Of a stretch of 64,000 nt of DNA, positions 12,101 to 19,900 are shown in pieces. Numbering within the stretch: the first letter of the stretch is position 1; each line of letters starts with the position of its first letter. The stretch covers positions 13,066,953 through 13,130,952 of the forward strand of contig CM063256.1 of the NCBI GenBank assembly GCA_032158295.1. Reading direction: 5' to 3'. Under the pieces are notes generated by a model that saw nothing but the letters and a program-made list of their open reading frames with translations, made no database searches and had not been told where the DNA came from. The translations under genes and the position numbers were made by a program. This DNA is from Pycnopodia helianthoides (taxonomy: Eukaryota; Echinodermata; Asteroidea; Forcipulatida; Asteriidae).

Positions 12101-15100
12101 ACCGCGTTCCCACTGGATCCACAATTACAAGATCCTGACCCCGCAAAAGGATTAGTCGCAGACATGAATCGCGGTCGCGTTCCCACTTGAGTATGATCGC
12201 GCATTGATCCACCTTTTGTAAACGGAAGTAGATCAAAAGTTCACCAACGCAGGTCACTTTCGCCCATCTTCCTCACAATTACCTGAAATACTGCGCTATT
12301 TCTCACGGTGCCGTCCAGTTTGTTTTGAATTTCTTGACTGGCCCAGATGTCTAAAAAGTTCCCAGCTCCTCGTCCGACCATAGCTTACCACGCTTCTCAT
12401 CTTTTTGGGGGTTTTTTTTGGACGAATTTATGGGACGTTTATTGCTGGGCGCTGCCATCTTTAAAGAACGTACAATGCATCCAAAAATTGGCGTGGGTTT
12501 GGGTTTAGTGTGGATGCGTTGTACAGAACGTGTAGTTGGTATCGTCACGTGACGTCAATACTGCTTTATGCTTTACTTGCAATTCTTTTATGTCACCAAA
12601 TGCGTGGTGCGTGCTGGGAATAGAAGAAAAAAGAACACCGTTTTCGCGCCATTCGGGCCTACCGGACTGGATGTTCGCCCTCAAATTGCGGGGTCTGATC
12701 GCCCTTTGCGTTCCCACTAGACTTTTGATCGCCCATTAATCCAAAAGGGCGATCAGATCCCGCTTTAATCCTACTCCCGAGGTGGATCAAATTGCGGGGT
12801 CTGATCCTGATCGCCCTCGCGTTCCCACTTACGCTTGATCGCCCTTTGATCGCCCTTTTCGATAAATTGCGGGGTCTGATCGCCCTTTTCTCGAATTGCG
12901 CGATCAATGCGGGGTCCAGTGGGAACGGGGTCTTAGATTTGGCCCACTGACCTCAGGATTGATGTGCCAGGGCTCTACCAACTGAGCTATCTAGCCCTAT
13001 GTTGGGGGTCTCCCTATTTATTATTTAAACAAAATAAAAATACATTTTTGGAACAAGTACGGAGGTGAGACTCACTCCCGACAAAAAAGGTCTGAATCTA
13101 GGATCCACGTTTTAGGCGGTGTGTTGAAATGATGACATTTCCACTTTTAACCCTGGAGTTAAAATCTTCATTGCAATTAAGTAAAAAAACGAATAAAACA
13201 TGTTTAGCGTCCGCACCCGCTTCCTTTTGTTACGATCTCTGAAGAAAAAAATCAATTCTAAAACACATAACATCGCATCTTTTGACTTGAGCACACCGAA
13301 AAAACACACAGGAAAAAAGCTGCCAACCATCTTGAAAAACATCCCGGCCGTCTGTCTTGAAAAATGTGTCAGATGGCCATTAAAAAAAAAGAAAAAAAAA
13401 AAGGCCCCTCTCCTTTTTTTTCTTCAAAAGGCAGGTCGCTAAACATGTTTTTTATTCTATTTTGCCTTATGTCTCACATATCTGTTGATGATTTGAGTCT
13501 TTCCGTCTTCAAAACTTTCCGGTGTGGTGCAGTCAGGGAGGATTAGTAGAGTATTTGATGTTTCTGCTTCCTTAATGTCATATGTCTTGTCTTCTAGACA
13601 CAGGACGGCACTGTCAGATTTCTCTCCACGAATGATGATACTGAAAAAAGAAAAAAAACAATAATAATACTGAAATAAACGAAAAAAACACATCGAAATG
13701 CAGTCGTGAAATAAGGAAAGTAATAGGGGGGAAAAAAAGACATGGGGGTTGGGGAAGATAGAGAGAGTTGTCTAGTGTTACCACTAATTAGTTACCACAA
13801 ACACAGGGGATAGAAAGGTCGGTTGAAACACAAGAAGGCAAAATCAACAGTGGAAAATATATTTTTGAAAAAAGTAACTAAAAAGTGAAAGAAGAATATA
13901 TGCATCATCTGTAAGGGAAAAAAACAAACAAAACCAAAAACAAGGTCTTTACAATTTTGCTCAAAACAAAGCAATAAGCTTATTGGTAAAACATATTGGG
14001 CAACATTACAGAAACTATAATCAGCTGACATTGCAAACTGCTAGCCAACCGAATGGTATAAATGCACACAAATAGTTAACGGTCTGATGTTCGACCCAAG
14101 CAGTAGTCAGTCTTTCTCGAAGGCTAAATGACATCAAAACACACATAAACAGGTGTACTAAAGTTACAGAAACAGTTAAGAGGAAAAAAAAAAAAAAAAA
14201 AAGAGAGCAGAAAGCACACAGAAAAAGCAAGGGATGAGCAATGAAGAAGAAGACAAAGCGGGGGGGGGGGGGGGGGGGGTTAGCGGTAAGAGGATGGTTT
14301 AACCAGAAGAGGTCGGAAGTGCAGAGGACAAAACTAAAGGTGAGAAAAGGGGGAGAAAAGGGGGAAAAAAGGGGGAGAAAAGGGGGAACAACGGGGGCAC
14401 TTCAGACCAAATAAATTTGCAGGGTGCTTACTACCATTACCATCTTTATAACAACATTGGCTTTTGGATGAAACTTAAACAATTTTGTTTTCAAGGGTCA
14501 CTAATCAGCATTCCACACATACGTAGCTAGCTTTACCTCTTTCCTTCTTCTAGAGATTTGAGGATGGAGTTCTCTACTTCCATGAGCACCATGTCGGCCG
14601 CATTGAGATCGGATCCGAAATGCAGACATTGACATGTTGGTGATAAGTCGGGCAAGTCGAGTTTGGCTAATTCTGCTATGGTATGGACCTGTTCAAGAGT
14701 TCTGCTACAATAAAAACCACAGAGGAAATCATATAAGGTAAATGTACACACAGTGACATTTATATGGTTACTGACAAATATCAACGGGTTAAAATGCAAA
14801 GAAAAAAACACCTAAATATTCATGAAGTGAGTAAGTCAAGCTAAGCAGTAAGTGTCGGGCTACACTACAGTCTACCGTTGTATGCAACGCGTAACGGAGG
14901 AGTCAAATCTGGGCTAGTCTACTGCATGCTCTACAACATACACGATAAAGCAACATCGGAAACCGAACCCTAACAAGTATTTATTGCTTTTCCAAAGAAG
15001 TTCACAGAAATGCCAGGCATTTTGATACAATCAACGTTAACATAAACCATGGATGAAGGAATGACCATAGTACAAATTGTACACAGCAAATGAACAAAAT

Positions 15101-15132
15101 TATGCTTACCTGTCATGACTGTTTCCCGCCAT
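3108..15132 (-). CDS. DSCC1: DSCC1 (DCC1), CTF18 clamp-loader subunit; 3' end missing
   Basis: The product is the DCC1 subunit of the CTF18-DCC1-CTF8 alternative replication factor C. That complex loads PCNA in the nucleus during S phase and supports sister-chromatid cohesion; in the family the C-terminal part contacts DNA polymerase epsilon. Nine exons read on the minus strand: 15132-15110, 14704-14537, 13640-13478, 11745-11526, 9439-9301, 8205-8141, 5672-5593, 3999-3922 and 3193-3108. All have AG acceptors and GT donors, and the phases match at every join. They give about 340 residues, against roughly 393 in human. Family signatures seen include IIIRGEKSD, AVLCLEDKTYD, WRMLHFDYE, WTFHKVPLNE and WQQSVPEGM. 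The final exon was not found and probably lies beyond base 1. Identification was by recognising the protein family; no search was run. Confidence 0.93.
3493..3775. mobile_element. Degenerate TTAA-ended element, family F2
   Basis: It starts with TTAAAGGTATTGTACACTTT, which is the family F2 end. It contains the shared core GAGCTCAATTGGTCATCGAG and then GGTCACGAGAAAATAGTGAA. The other end has decayed. Confidence 0.65.
3922..3999 (-). CDS. DSCC1: DSCC1 exon 8
   Basis: This 26-codon, phase-0 exon contains FNFAEFLLSWQQSVPEGM, which matches the family motif FNLAEFQEVWQQSVPEGM almost residue for residue. The acceptor is TTTTTTCAG and the donor CAG|GTGAGA. Confidence 0.95.
4171..4334. mobile_element. 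Near-perfect hairpin element (164 bp)
   Basis: The left arm starts GGGGTCGATTTCACAAAACT and the right arm ends with its exact complement, AGTTTTGTGAAATCGACCCC once the neighbouring bases are included. Within the arms the palindrome TAGGACTAGTCCTA recurs. The arms meet near 4250. The whole unit could fold into one long hairpin. Confidence 0.85.
4591..4935. mobile_element. Foldback MITE, about 345 bp
   Basis: The left end CTAGCCTTTTGTCAAGGCC pairs with the right end GGCCTTGACAAAAGGCTAG. Further in, GGCCTTTTCCAACTTGTTTG pairs with CAAACAAGTTGGAAAAGGCC. The centre holds a small hairpin, TTTTGCTACC...GGTAGCAAAA. Confidence 0.82.
5279..5456. mobile_element. Hairpin MITE, family 'CATAGAGCTGCTTAAG' (copy 2)
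   Basis: The left end GGCCCCATTTCATAGAGCTG matches the copies at 2891 and 38893. The right end has decayed but keeps AGGCCC. Confidence 0.6.
5593..5672 (-). CDS. DSCC1: DSCC1 exon 7
   Basis: It encodes DDEVFYCLNEDVVCQLFAEM and then LLRPAEK, corresponding to the family's VYFELDADKICRAAARMLL segment. The acceptor is TTCTATCAG and the donor AAG|GTAGGA. It ends in phase 0. Confidence 0.92.
5814..6212. mobile_element. MITE family G, copy 1, with 5-bp target duplication
   Basis: The ends CAGGGCTCGAATTTG and CAAATTCGAGCCCTG are inverted repeats. The flanks read TGTAC on both sides, a likely 5-bp target-site duplication. Related copies lie at 8286-8656 and 27149-27502, with fragments near 9660 and 38110. 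Confidence 0.78.
6465..6625 (-). repeat. tRNA-derived SINE, family B
   Basis: Read in reverse it gives GGGCTAGATAGCTCAGTTGG and then TAGAGCGCCGGTACGTTAG, followed by GGTTCAAATCCCGCTCTAGT. These are good matches to tRNA A and B boxes. The family is distinct from family A and recurs at 8655, 8745, 11787, 12059 and 25835. Confidence 0.78.
6724..7098. mobile_element. TTAA-ended MITE, family F1, copy 1
   Basis: The left end is TTAAAGGAACATTACAGAAT and the right end is its inverse (right end slightly mutated). Six copies of about 365-396 bp lie in this window. The inside holds CAGATGGCCGATCGATCTCA, no coding frame and an ATGATGATGATAGTAGAAAA stretch. Confidence 0.85.
7170..7565. mobile_element. 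TTAA-ended MITE, family F1, copy 2
   Basis: Full-length copy in the same orientation as copy 1 and only 71 bp from it. The left end is TTAGAGGAACATTACAGAAT and the right end ATTCTGTAATGTTCCTTTAA. Confidence 0.85.
8141..8205 (-). CDS. DSCC1: DSCC1 exon 6
   Basis: This 65-base exon encodes AILEHSLDCFADRLERSDDD, corresponding to the MIEHCL stretch of vertebrate DCC1. The acceptor is CAATTTCAG and the donor GAAG|GTAACT. The phases match on both sides. Confidence 0.9.
8286..8656. mobile_element. MITE family G, copy 2
   Basis: Same interior as 5814-6212 (ACAAGACC.CAGG.CTTGTA, CACTGGCCTCGGGCCTG). The right end is AAATTCGAGCCCTG. The left end is mutated (CTGGGCTCGAATTTGGGG). Confidence 0.72.
8655..8748 (-). 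repeat. tRNA-derived SINE, family B (partial)
   Basis: Reverse copy: AGCTAGATAGCTCAGTGGGT and then AGAGTGCCGGCGTGTTAATC with a TAGGTGCAAGTCC B-box remnant. Confidence 0.65.
8745..9060 (+). repeat. tRNA-derived SINE, family B, forward copy
   Basis: It contains TGACTGGCACCCGAACAAAG, TATTGACAAAATAGGGAGAC and GCCTGATAGCTCAGTTGGTC, then GAGCGCCGGTACGTTAATCC. This is the upstream part and tRNA-like head of family B. The tail is short and followed by an inverted fragment near 9010-9085. Confidence 0.7.
9301..9439 (-). CDS. DSCC1: DSCC1 exon 5
   Basis: It encodes FWRMLHFDYECQVLSHILSL and then ENSWTFHKVPLNETLNTLEN, a clear match to the conserved YWRILEFDYE and SFGKVPL region. The acceptor is TTTCTCTAG and the donor CCGAG|GTTAGT. 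Confidence 0.95.
9552..9835 (-). repeat. SINE family A fragment joined to a MITE family G fragment
   Basis: 9552-9655 is reverse family A (TGTCCCATCTGAAGGACAGA, GGGACTCGAACCCACA). From 9660 on the text follows the left half of MITE family G (GGGCTCGAACTTGGGGGAAA). Confidence 0.65.
9912..10304. mobile_element. TTAA-ended MITE, family F1, copy 3
   Basis: Ends TTAAAGGAACATTACAGAAT and ATTCTGTAATGTTCCTTTAA. Orientation is opposite to copies 1 and 2. Confidence 0.87.
10478..10640 (+). repeat. tRNA-derived SINE, family A (partial)
   Basis: The B-box region CAGAGTGTGGGTTCGAAGTC is followed by CTTAAGCAAGACACTTCC. The A-box region is badly eroded. Confidence 0.6.
10814..11145. mobile_element. TTAA-ended MITE, family F2, copy 1
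   Basis: The left end is TTAAAGGCCCTGTACACTAT and the right end AAAGTGTACAATACCTTTAA. The core contains GACCTCGATGACCAATTGAG. Its last four bases, TTAA, are also the first four of the next element. Confidence 0.82.
11142..11466. mobile_element. TTAA-ended element, family F6
   Basis: It starts TTAACCCTTACAGTGCCAGC and ends GCGCTCGAAGGGTTAA. It contains two related blocks with GACGTTTCAGAACGTTGGCG, at 11285 and 11431, and GGCCGGCC near 11190. It shares its left TTAA with the family F2 copy. Confidence 0.7.
11526..11745 (-). CDS. DSCC1: DSCC1 exon 4
   Basis: It encodes KSYYEVKKMIPRLRKLRQLL, then ECPYNG, TIDHILDAVQASE and LKKLRACHIN, corresponding to the family's WELRRRRPKLKKLK and NPYEG region. 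The acceptor is TTTCTCCAG and the donor AATG|GTATGT, leaving one base of a glycine codon. Confidence 0.95.
11787..12058 (-). repeat. tRNA-derived SINE, family B
   Basis: Reverse copy with a GCTAGATAGCTCAGTTGGTA head and the GTTCGGGGGTGCCAGTCAGA segment. A 25-base stretch of the tail (TTAACTGC.GTGTAGCCAGGG) is duplicated in tandem near 11950-12005. Confidence 0.7.
12059..13025 (-). repeat. SINE family B copy split by a DNA transposon
   Basis: The left part, 12059-12099, ends at AACTGACTAGAG. The right part resumes at 12933 with GATTTGGCCCACTGACCTCA and the tRNA-like head, ending near 13020. In unbroken copies (6465, 25835) these two parts are adjacent. Confidence 0.75.
12100..12932. mobile_element. 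Harbinger-like non-autonomous element with TTA duplication
   Basis: The ends GACCGCGTTCCCACTGGATC and its inverse near 12912-12932 (AGTGGGAACGGGGTC) form terminal inverted repeats. TTA flanks both sides (12097-12099 and 12933-12935), as expected for the PIF/Harbinger superfamily. The inside repeats GCGATCA and TTGCGGGGTCTGATCGCCC several times. No transposase frame was seen. Confidence 0.78.
13203..13443. mobile_element. Short inverted-repeat element, family H, copy 1
   Basis: Ends ACATGTTTAGCG and CGCTAAACATGT, with GATCTCTGAAGAAAAAAATC and CTTGAGCACACCGAAAAA inside. An inverted relative lies at 47572-47842, and a partial relative is near 25985-26150. Confidence 0.72.
13478..13640 (-). CDS. 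DSCC1: DSCC1 exon 3
   Basis: It encodes SIIIRGEKSDSAVLCLEDK and then TYDIKEAETSNTLLILP, among the most conserved segments of DCC1. The acceptor is TTTTTTCAG and the donor TAT|GTGAGA. It ends in phase 0. Confidence 0.95.
14263..14280 (+). repeat. Poly-G tract with purine-rich tail
   Basis: A run of 16 or more G lies in the DSCC1 intron, followed at 14335-14398 by repeated AGAAAAGGGGG units. It is low-complexity and purine-rich on this strand. Confidence 0.8.
14537..14704 (-). CDS. DSCC1: DSCC1 exon 2
   Basis: It encodes the N-terminal region containing LEQVHTIAELAKLDLPDL and the CLHFGSD motif, matching the family pattern of a CLGFG-like stretch followed by LLELE. The donor is GAG|GTAAAG. The acceptor is a tandem TAGCAG, and both possible AG sites keep the frame. 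Confidence 0.92.
15110..15132 (-). CDS. DSCC1: DSCC1 exon 1 (start codon)
   Basis: This short first coding exon starts with ATGGCGGGAAAC and encodes MAGNSHD plus two bases of the next codon. The donor is CAG|GTAAGC. The ATG has an A at -3 (AACATGG), a favourable start context. The exon was assigned because its phase and donor join exactly to the recognisable exon 2. Confidence 0.8.
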
Positions 15133-15639
15133 GTTTTTGTTATTGTTTCGACAGAGGGCGCTACAACACGTGCTTTTTCAACAACAGCGATCCCGCGGAT
15201 TGCCCGTCATCAACACATCATCGAGCTGAAGCTAGCACAGTATTGGGCCCAAGATAGCCAGCCGCGTATTCGCGGAACAGCCAGCCGCGTATTCGCGGAA
15301 ATAGAACACATGCAGTACAGGGAGGTGACAAAATGGCCCATTTCTGTCTGCGAGTCCGTTATTTTATCCGAACGAATACTGAAATATTAGCCATAACTTG
15401 CAGATTTTCATTAGATAGTATTGAAATGTTATAGCTAAATCTCATTGAAAAGCAAAAAACAAAGAAAATAAAAGTAACTAAATAACAAAAAATAAGCCGC
15501 AAACACGGAGACAATGTCCGTGTGTTATGTCATTTTTACGCTGTTTAAATACTATTTTAATATTTTGAAAAGAGTTTGTACCCTTCGTTATGAGTAAAAA
15601 TGGCAGTTTTAGCCCAGAATCTTGAAAACTAATACACTG

Positions 15640-16375
15640 GGCATATCAGATTTTTGAGCTGGCTAATTTGGTCCACTAATAAGTGGTTAATTAACCACAG
15701 TTTACGTACGCCTTTTCCATATAAAACACGCACAATTGCATAGCGGTTGAGTCAACTACCTCTTGTAATGTTGTACCCTTCATTATGAATAAAAGTGGAA
15801 TTTTTAGTCCAGAATTCTAAAGACTGATACACTGGGCATACCAAATTTTTGAGCTGGCTAATTTGGTCCACTAATTAGTGATTAATTAACCACAGATGAG
15901 TAAAAGTGGAATATTTAGTCCAGAATCTTGAAGACTGAAAATACACTGGGCATATCAAATTTTTGAGCTGGCTAATTCTGTCAACTAATTAGTAGTAAAT
16001 TAACCACAGTTAAACATCAGACCCCATTTCCATCTAAATCACGCGGTAAAGTCAACTACCTCTTGTAAAGAATTTGAGCCGTTGTTATAAATAAAAGTGG
16101 CAGTTTTAGTCCAGAATCTTGAAAACTGATACACTATATCAAATTTTTGAGCTGGCTAATTTGGTTCACTAATTAGTGGTCACTTAACCACAGTTATACA
16201 GACGCAATTTTGCATACGCGGTAAAGTCAACTACCTATTGTAAAGAATTTGTACCCTTCATTATAAATAAAAGTGGAATTTTTAGTCCAGAATCTTGTAG
16301 ACTGATACACTTTGGGCATTTCAAAATTTTCAGCTGGCTAATATTTTTTCCACTAATTAGTGGTCAATTAACGAC
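15640..16375 (+). repeat. Left-arm sub-repeats of the foldback element
   Basis: About five units, mostly 180-200 bp with one near 110 bp, each carry TTTTTGAGCTGGCTAATTTG followed by a CCACTAATTAGTGG-like palindrome and TTAATTAACCACAG. Most also carry GTAAAGTCAACTACCTCTTG and AGTCCAGAATCTTGAAAACT. Units begin near 15650, 15850, 15960, 16145 and 16325. Confidence 0.85.
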
Positions 16376-16384
16376 CCCAGGTAG

Positions 16385-17455
16385 CAAGCCCATAATGAAC
16401 CCATAATGGGAAACATCTGGGAAATATCTGGGCCATTATGTGCGGCCGGAAAGTTTTTAGCCGGCCCATGCATGGCAGCGGGGAAACTGTTTACCCGACC
16501 CGAGGAGCCGGGGAAAGTTTTTACCCAGGCCAAGGCACAGGGGAAATGTTTTACCCGGCCCGAGAAGCCGGGGAAAGTTTTTACCTGGCCCACGGCACCC
16601 GGGAACTTCATATCGGGCCCGAGTAGCAGGAGAAAGTTTTCACCGGCCCACGGCACCCGGGAAATTTCTTATCGGTCCCGAGTAGCCGGGGAAAGTTTTT
16701 ACCTGGCCCACGGCACCCGGGAAATTTCTTATCGGGCCCGAGTAGCAGGGAAAAGTTTTTACCCGGCCCACAGCAAGCCCATAATGAACCCATAATGGGA
16801 AACATCTGGGAAATATCTGGGCCATTATGTGCGGCCGGAAAGTTTTTAGCCGGCCCATGCATGGCAGCGGGGAAACTGTTTATCCGACCCGAGGAGCCGG
16901 GGAAAGTTTTTACCCAGGCCAAGGCACAGGGGAAATGTTTTACCCGGCCCGAGAAGCCGGGGAAAGTTTTTACCTGGCCCACGGCACCCGGGAAATTTCA
17001 TATCGGGCCCGAGTAGCAGGAGAAAGTTTTTACCCGGCCCACGACACCCGGGAAAGTTCTTACCTGGCACGAGTAGCCGGGGAAAGTTTTTACCTGGCCC
17101 ACGGCACCCGGGAAATTTCTTATCGGGCCCGAGTAGCGGGGGAAAGTTTTTACCTGGCCCACGGCACCCGGGAAATTTCTTACCCGGCCCGAGTAGCTGG
17201 AGGAAGTTTTTACCCGGCCCATGGCATCCGGGAAATTTCTTATCGGGCCCGAGTAGCCGGGGAAAGTTTTTACCTGGACCATGGCACCCGGGAAAGTTTT
17301 TTATCCGGCCCGAGTAGCAGGGGAAAATTTTTACCCGGCCCTCGGCACCCGGGAAATTTCTTACCCGGCACGAGTATCCGGGGAAAGTTTTTAACTGGCC
17401 CACGGCACCCGGGAAATTTCTTATCGGGCCCGAGTAGCAGGGGAAAGTTTTTACC
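16385..17455. repeat. GC-rich 60-bp tandem array, block 1
   Basis: The unit combines two 30-bp half units: one with GGGGAAAGTTTTTACC(C/T)GGC and CACGGCACC, the other with CGGGAAATTTCTTATCGGGC and CCGAGTAGCC. A larger unit of about 390 bp, starting CCCATAATGAACCCATAATG, is repeated at 16389 and 16780. All frames stay largely open on both strands because of the repeat, so the long frames here are not evidence of a protein. Confidence 0.88.
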
Positions 17456-18320
17456 TGTAAAGAATTTGAGTAATAGTTATAAATAAAAGTTGCAGTTTTA
17501 GTCCAGAATCTTGAAAACTGATACACTATATCCAATTTTTGAGCTGGCTAATTTGGTCCACTAATTAGTTTTTACCCGGCCCATGGCATCCGGTAAGTTT
17601 CTTACCCGGCACGAGTAGCCGGGGAAAGTTTTTAACTGGCCCACGGCACTCGGGAAATTTCTTATCGGGCCCGATAAGCAGGGGAAAGTTTTTACCTGGC
17701 CCACGGCACCCGGGAAATTTCTTATCGGGCCCGAGTAGCCGGAGGTAGTTTTTACCCGGCCCATGGCATCCGGTAAATTTCTAACCCGGCCCGAGTAGCC
17801 GGGAAAGATTTTACCCGGCCCACGGCACCGGGGAAACTTTTAACCCGGCCTGAGTAGCCGGGGAAAGTTTTTAAATGGCCCACGGCACCCGGGAAATTTC
17901 TTACCCGGCCCGAGTAGCCGGAGGAAGTTTTTACCCGGCCCATGGCATCCGGTAAATTTCTAACCCGGCCCGAGTAGCCGGGAAAGATTTTACCCGGCCC
18001 ACGGCACCGGGGAAACTTTTTACCCGGCCTGAGTAGCCGGAGGAAGTTTTTACCCGGCCCATGGCATCCGGTAATTTCTAACCCGGCCCGAGTAGCCGGG
18101 AAAGTTTTTACCTGTAAAGAATTTGAGTCTTAGTTATAAATAAAAGTGGCAGTTTTAGTCCAGAATCTTGAAAACTGATACACTATATCCAATTTTTGAG
18201 CTAGCTAATTTGGTCAACTAATTAGTTTTTACGCGGCCCATGGCATCCGGTAAGTTTCTTACCCGGCACAAGTAGCCGGGGAAAGTTTATACCCGGCCCG
18301 AGTAGCCGGGAAAGTTTTTT
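17456..18320. repeat. GC-rich array blocks 2-3 interrupted by arm sub-repeats
   Basis: Two pieces of the arm sub-repeat (17456-17570 and 18112-18228, each with GTCCAGAATCTTGAAAACTG and GAGCT.GCTAATTTGGTC) break the 60-bp GC-rich array. The array and the arm repeats have therefore been shuffled together within the same element. Confidence 0.83.
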
Positions 18321-18322
18321 AC

Positions 18323-18599
18323 CGACTTGTCCGCAAGTCTACGCTTTTGCCAATAAAGGTGCATACTGACTGCGTAAACAAGACTAACAATGCGCACGCA
18401 TCCACACGAAACACCACGCAATGTTATCTCCGAGACAAGCATTAAACGACTTGCCCACAAGTCTACGCTTTTGCCAAAAAAGGTGCGTACTGACAACGTA
18501 AACAAGACTAACAATGTGCACGCATCCACACGAAACACCACGAAATGTTATCTCCGAGACAAACATTAAACGACTTGCCCCGAGTCTACGCTTTTACCA
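18323..18599 (+). repeat. 124-bp tandem repeat, 2.2 copies
   Basis: Units start at 18323, 18447 and 18571 with CGACTTG(T/C)CC. Each contains AAGTCTACGCTTTTGCCAA and GCATCCACACGAAACACCAC. The third unit is cut off near 18599. Confidence 0.88.
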
Positions 18600-18837
18600 A
18601 TGTATATTAAGAAAAGAAAAGCGTCTTTTACGAGTAGAACAGTTAGCGCAATTAGATAGTTCATGGTAACACTAATAGCAGGGTCCGAATCATCTAGAAG
18701 CAACAAATTTTCTTTTTTCTTATTAGAAAACAAATTGTTACTTTATATTGAACAAAAAATAGGGTGTTGGTAGGCAGTAATTTAGGGCAAACGGTAGAGT
18801 CACTGACTAGAAGAGCAAAGGTTAGTGGTTCGAATCC

Positions 18838-18985
18838 CCAAGCTCCCCCCGGTGCCTCAGGCCGGGTAAATACTTTCTCCGGGCCCTGGGGCCCGGGTAA
18901 AGGTTTTTCCCCGGTGCCTCGGGCCGGGTAAAAACTTTCTCCGGGCCCTGGGGCCCGGGTAAAGGTTTTCCCCGGTGCCTCGAAC
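18838..18985 (-). repeat. Inverted block of the GC-rich array
   Basis: GGGTAAAAACTTTCTCCGGG and CCCCGGTGCCTCGGGCCGGG are the reverse of the 60-bp unit at 16385-18320. The array therefore also exists in opposite orientation toward the right arm. A tRNA-like GGTTCGAATCCCC sits just before it at about 18825. Confidence 0.8.
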
Positions 18986-19384
18986 TGATTTCCACTTATG
19001 GACATTCTACAGCATGACTCTGTTTTATACCTTTTTACTCTTGTTCTGAGGCCGGTTTTTGGGTGAATTAAGTGAATAATTTATAAAGAACCCGGATGTG
19101 TTTTCTTCTAACTGTTACATTAAGACAAAATTTGAAATAAATATACAACTATTTATTTTGATGCTTATTAAACTGTCCAGAAATTAAATAAAATTCATGA
19201 GATTTAAAAGTTAATCTTATTTGTATGCGTTGTTCTAAGTTGAACACTAACCTTTTCGTAATTTTGATTGAGGGGAATAAAAGGGAGTAATAACATTTTT
19301 ATTCACGGCAAATTGTAATTGTAATTTAAATAGCTAGTTTACTCAGCCGCATAGGCAATTGTGAGTATTATAGGAGAAAATGGC

Positions 19385-19900
19385 GTCTATATAATTTGGA
19401 TTAATTAACCACTAATTAGTGGACCAAATTAACCAGCTCAAAAATTTGGTATGCCCAGTATAATAGTCTTCAGGATTCCGGGCTAAGATCACAAAAAGAT
19501 TAATAATGAAGGGTACAAATTCTGTACAACTACGAGGTAGTTGACTCAACCGCGTATGCAACTGTACGTGTTTTATGGAACATGGCGTTTGTATAACTGT
19601 GGTTAATTAACTACTAATTAGTGGACCAAATTAGCCAGCTCAAAATTTGGTATGCCCAATGTCTTAAAGATTCTGGACTAAAAATTCCACTTTTATTTAT
19701 AATGAAGGGTACAAATGTTTTACAATAGGTAGTTGACTTTACCGCAAATGCAATTGTGCGTGTTTTATATGGAATAGGCGTCTGTATAACTGTGGTTAAT
19801 TGACTACTAATTAGTGGACCAAATTAGCCAGCTCAAAAATTTGATATACCCATTGATCAGTCTTCAAGATTCTGGACGAAAACTTCCCGAACGAAGGGTA
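19385..19900 (-). repeat. Right-arm sub-repeats of the foldback element
   Basis: About three units of about 190 bp run in inverse orientation to the left arm. CACTAATTAGTGGACCAAAT occurs near 19410, 19610 and 19808, and AATGAAGGGTACAAAT recurs between them. Confidence 0.85.

Noticed and set aside
12659..12907. Open frames within the CGTTCCCACT element as a transposase remnant
   Set aside because: Caused by repeated GCGATCA/GGGGTCTGATC text. No DDE-like motifs were seen.
15115..15390. 91-codon forward frame overlapping DSCC1 exon 1
   Set aside because: It is a shadow that runs from the antisense of exon 1 into the foldback arm. The right-arm copy does not keep it open.
16406..17535. Long open frames on both strands (219 and 229 codons) with 20-residue periodicity
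   Set aside because: The 60-bp repeat has few stop codons in any frame, so frames stay open by composition on both strands. No start context, splice sites or homology.
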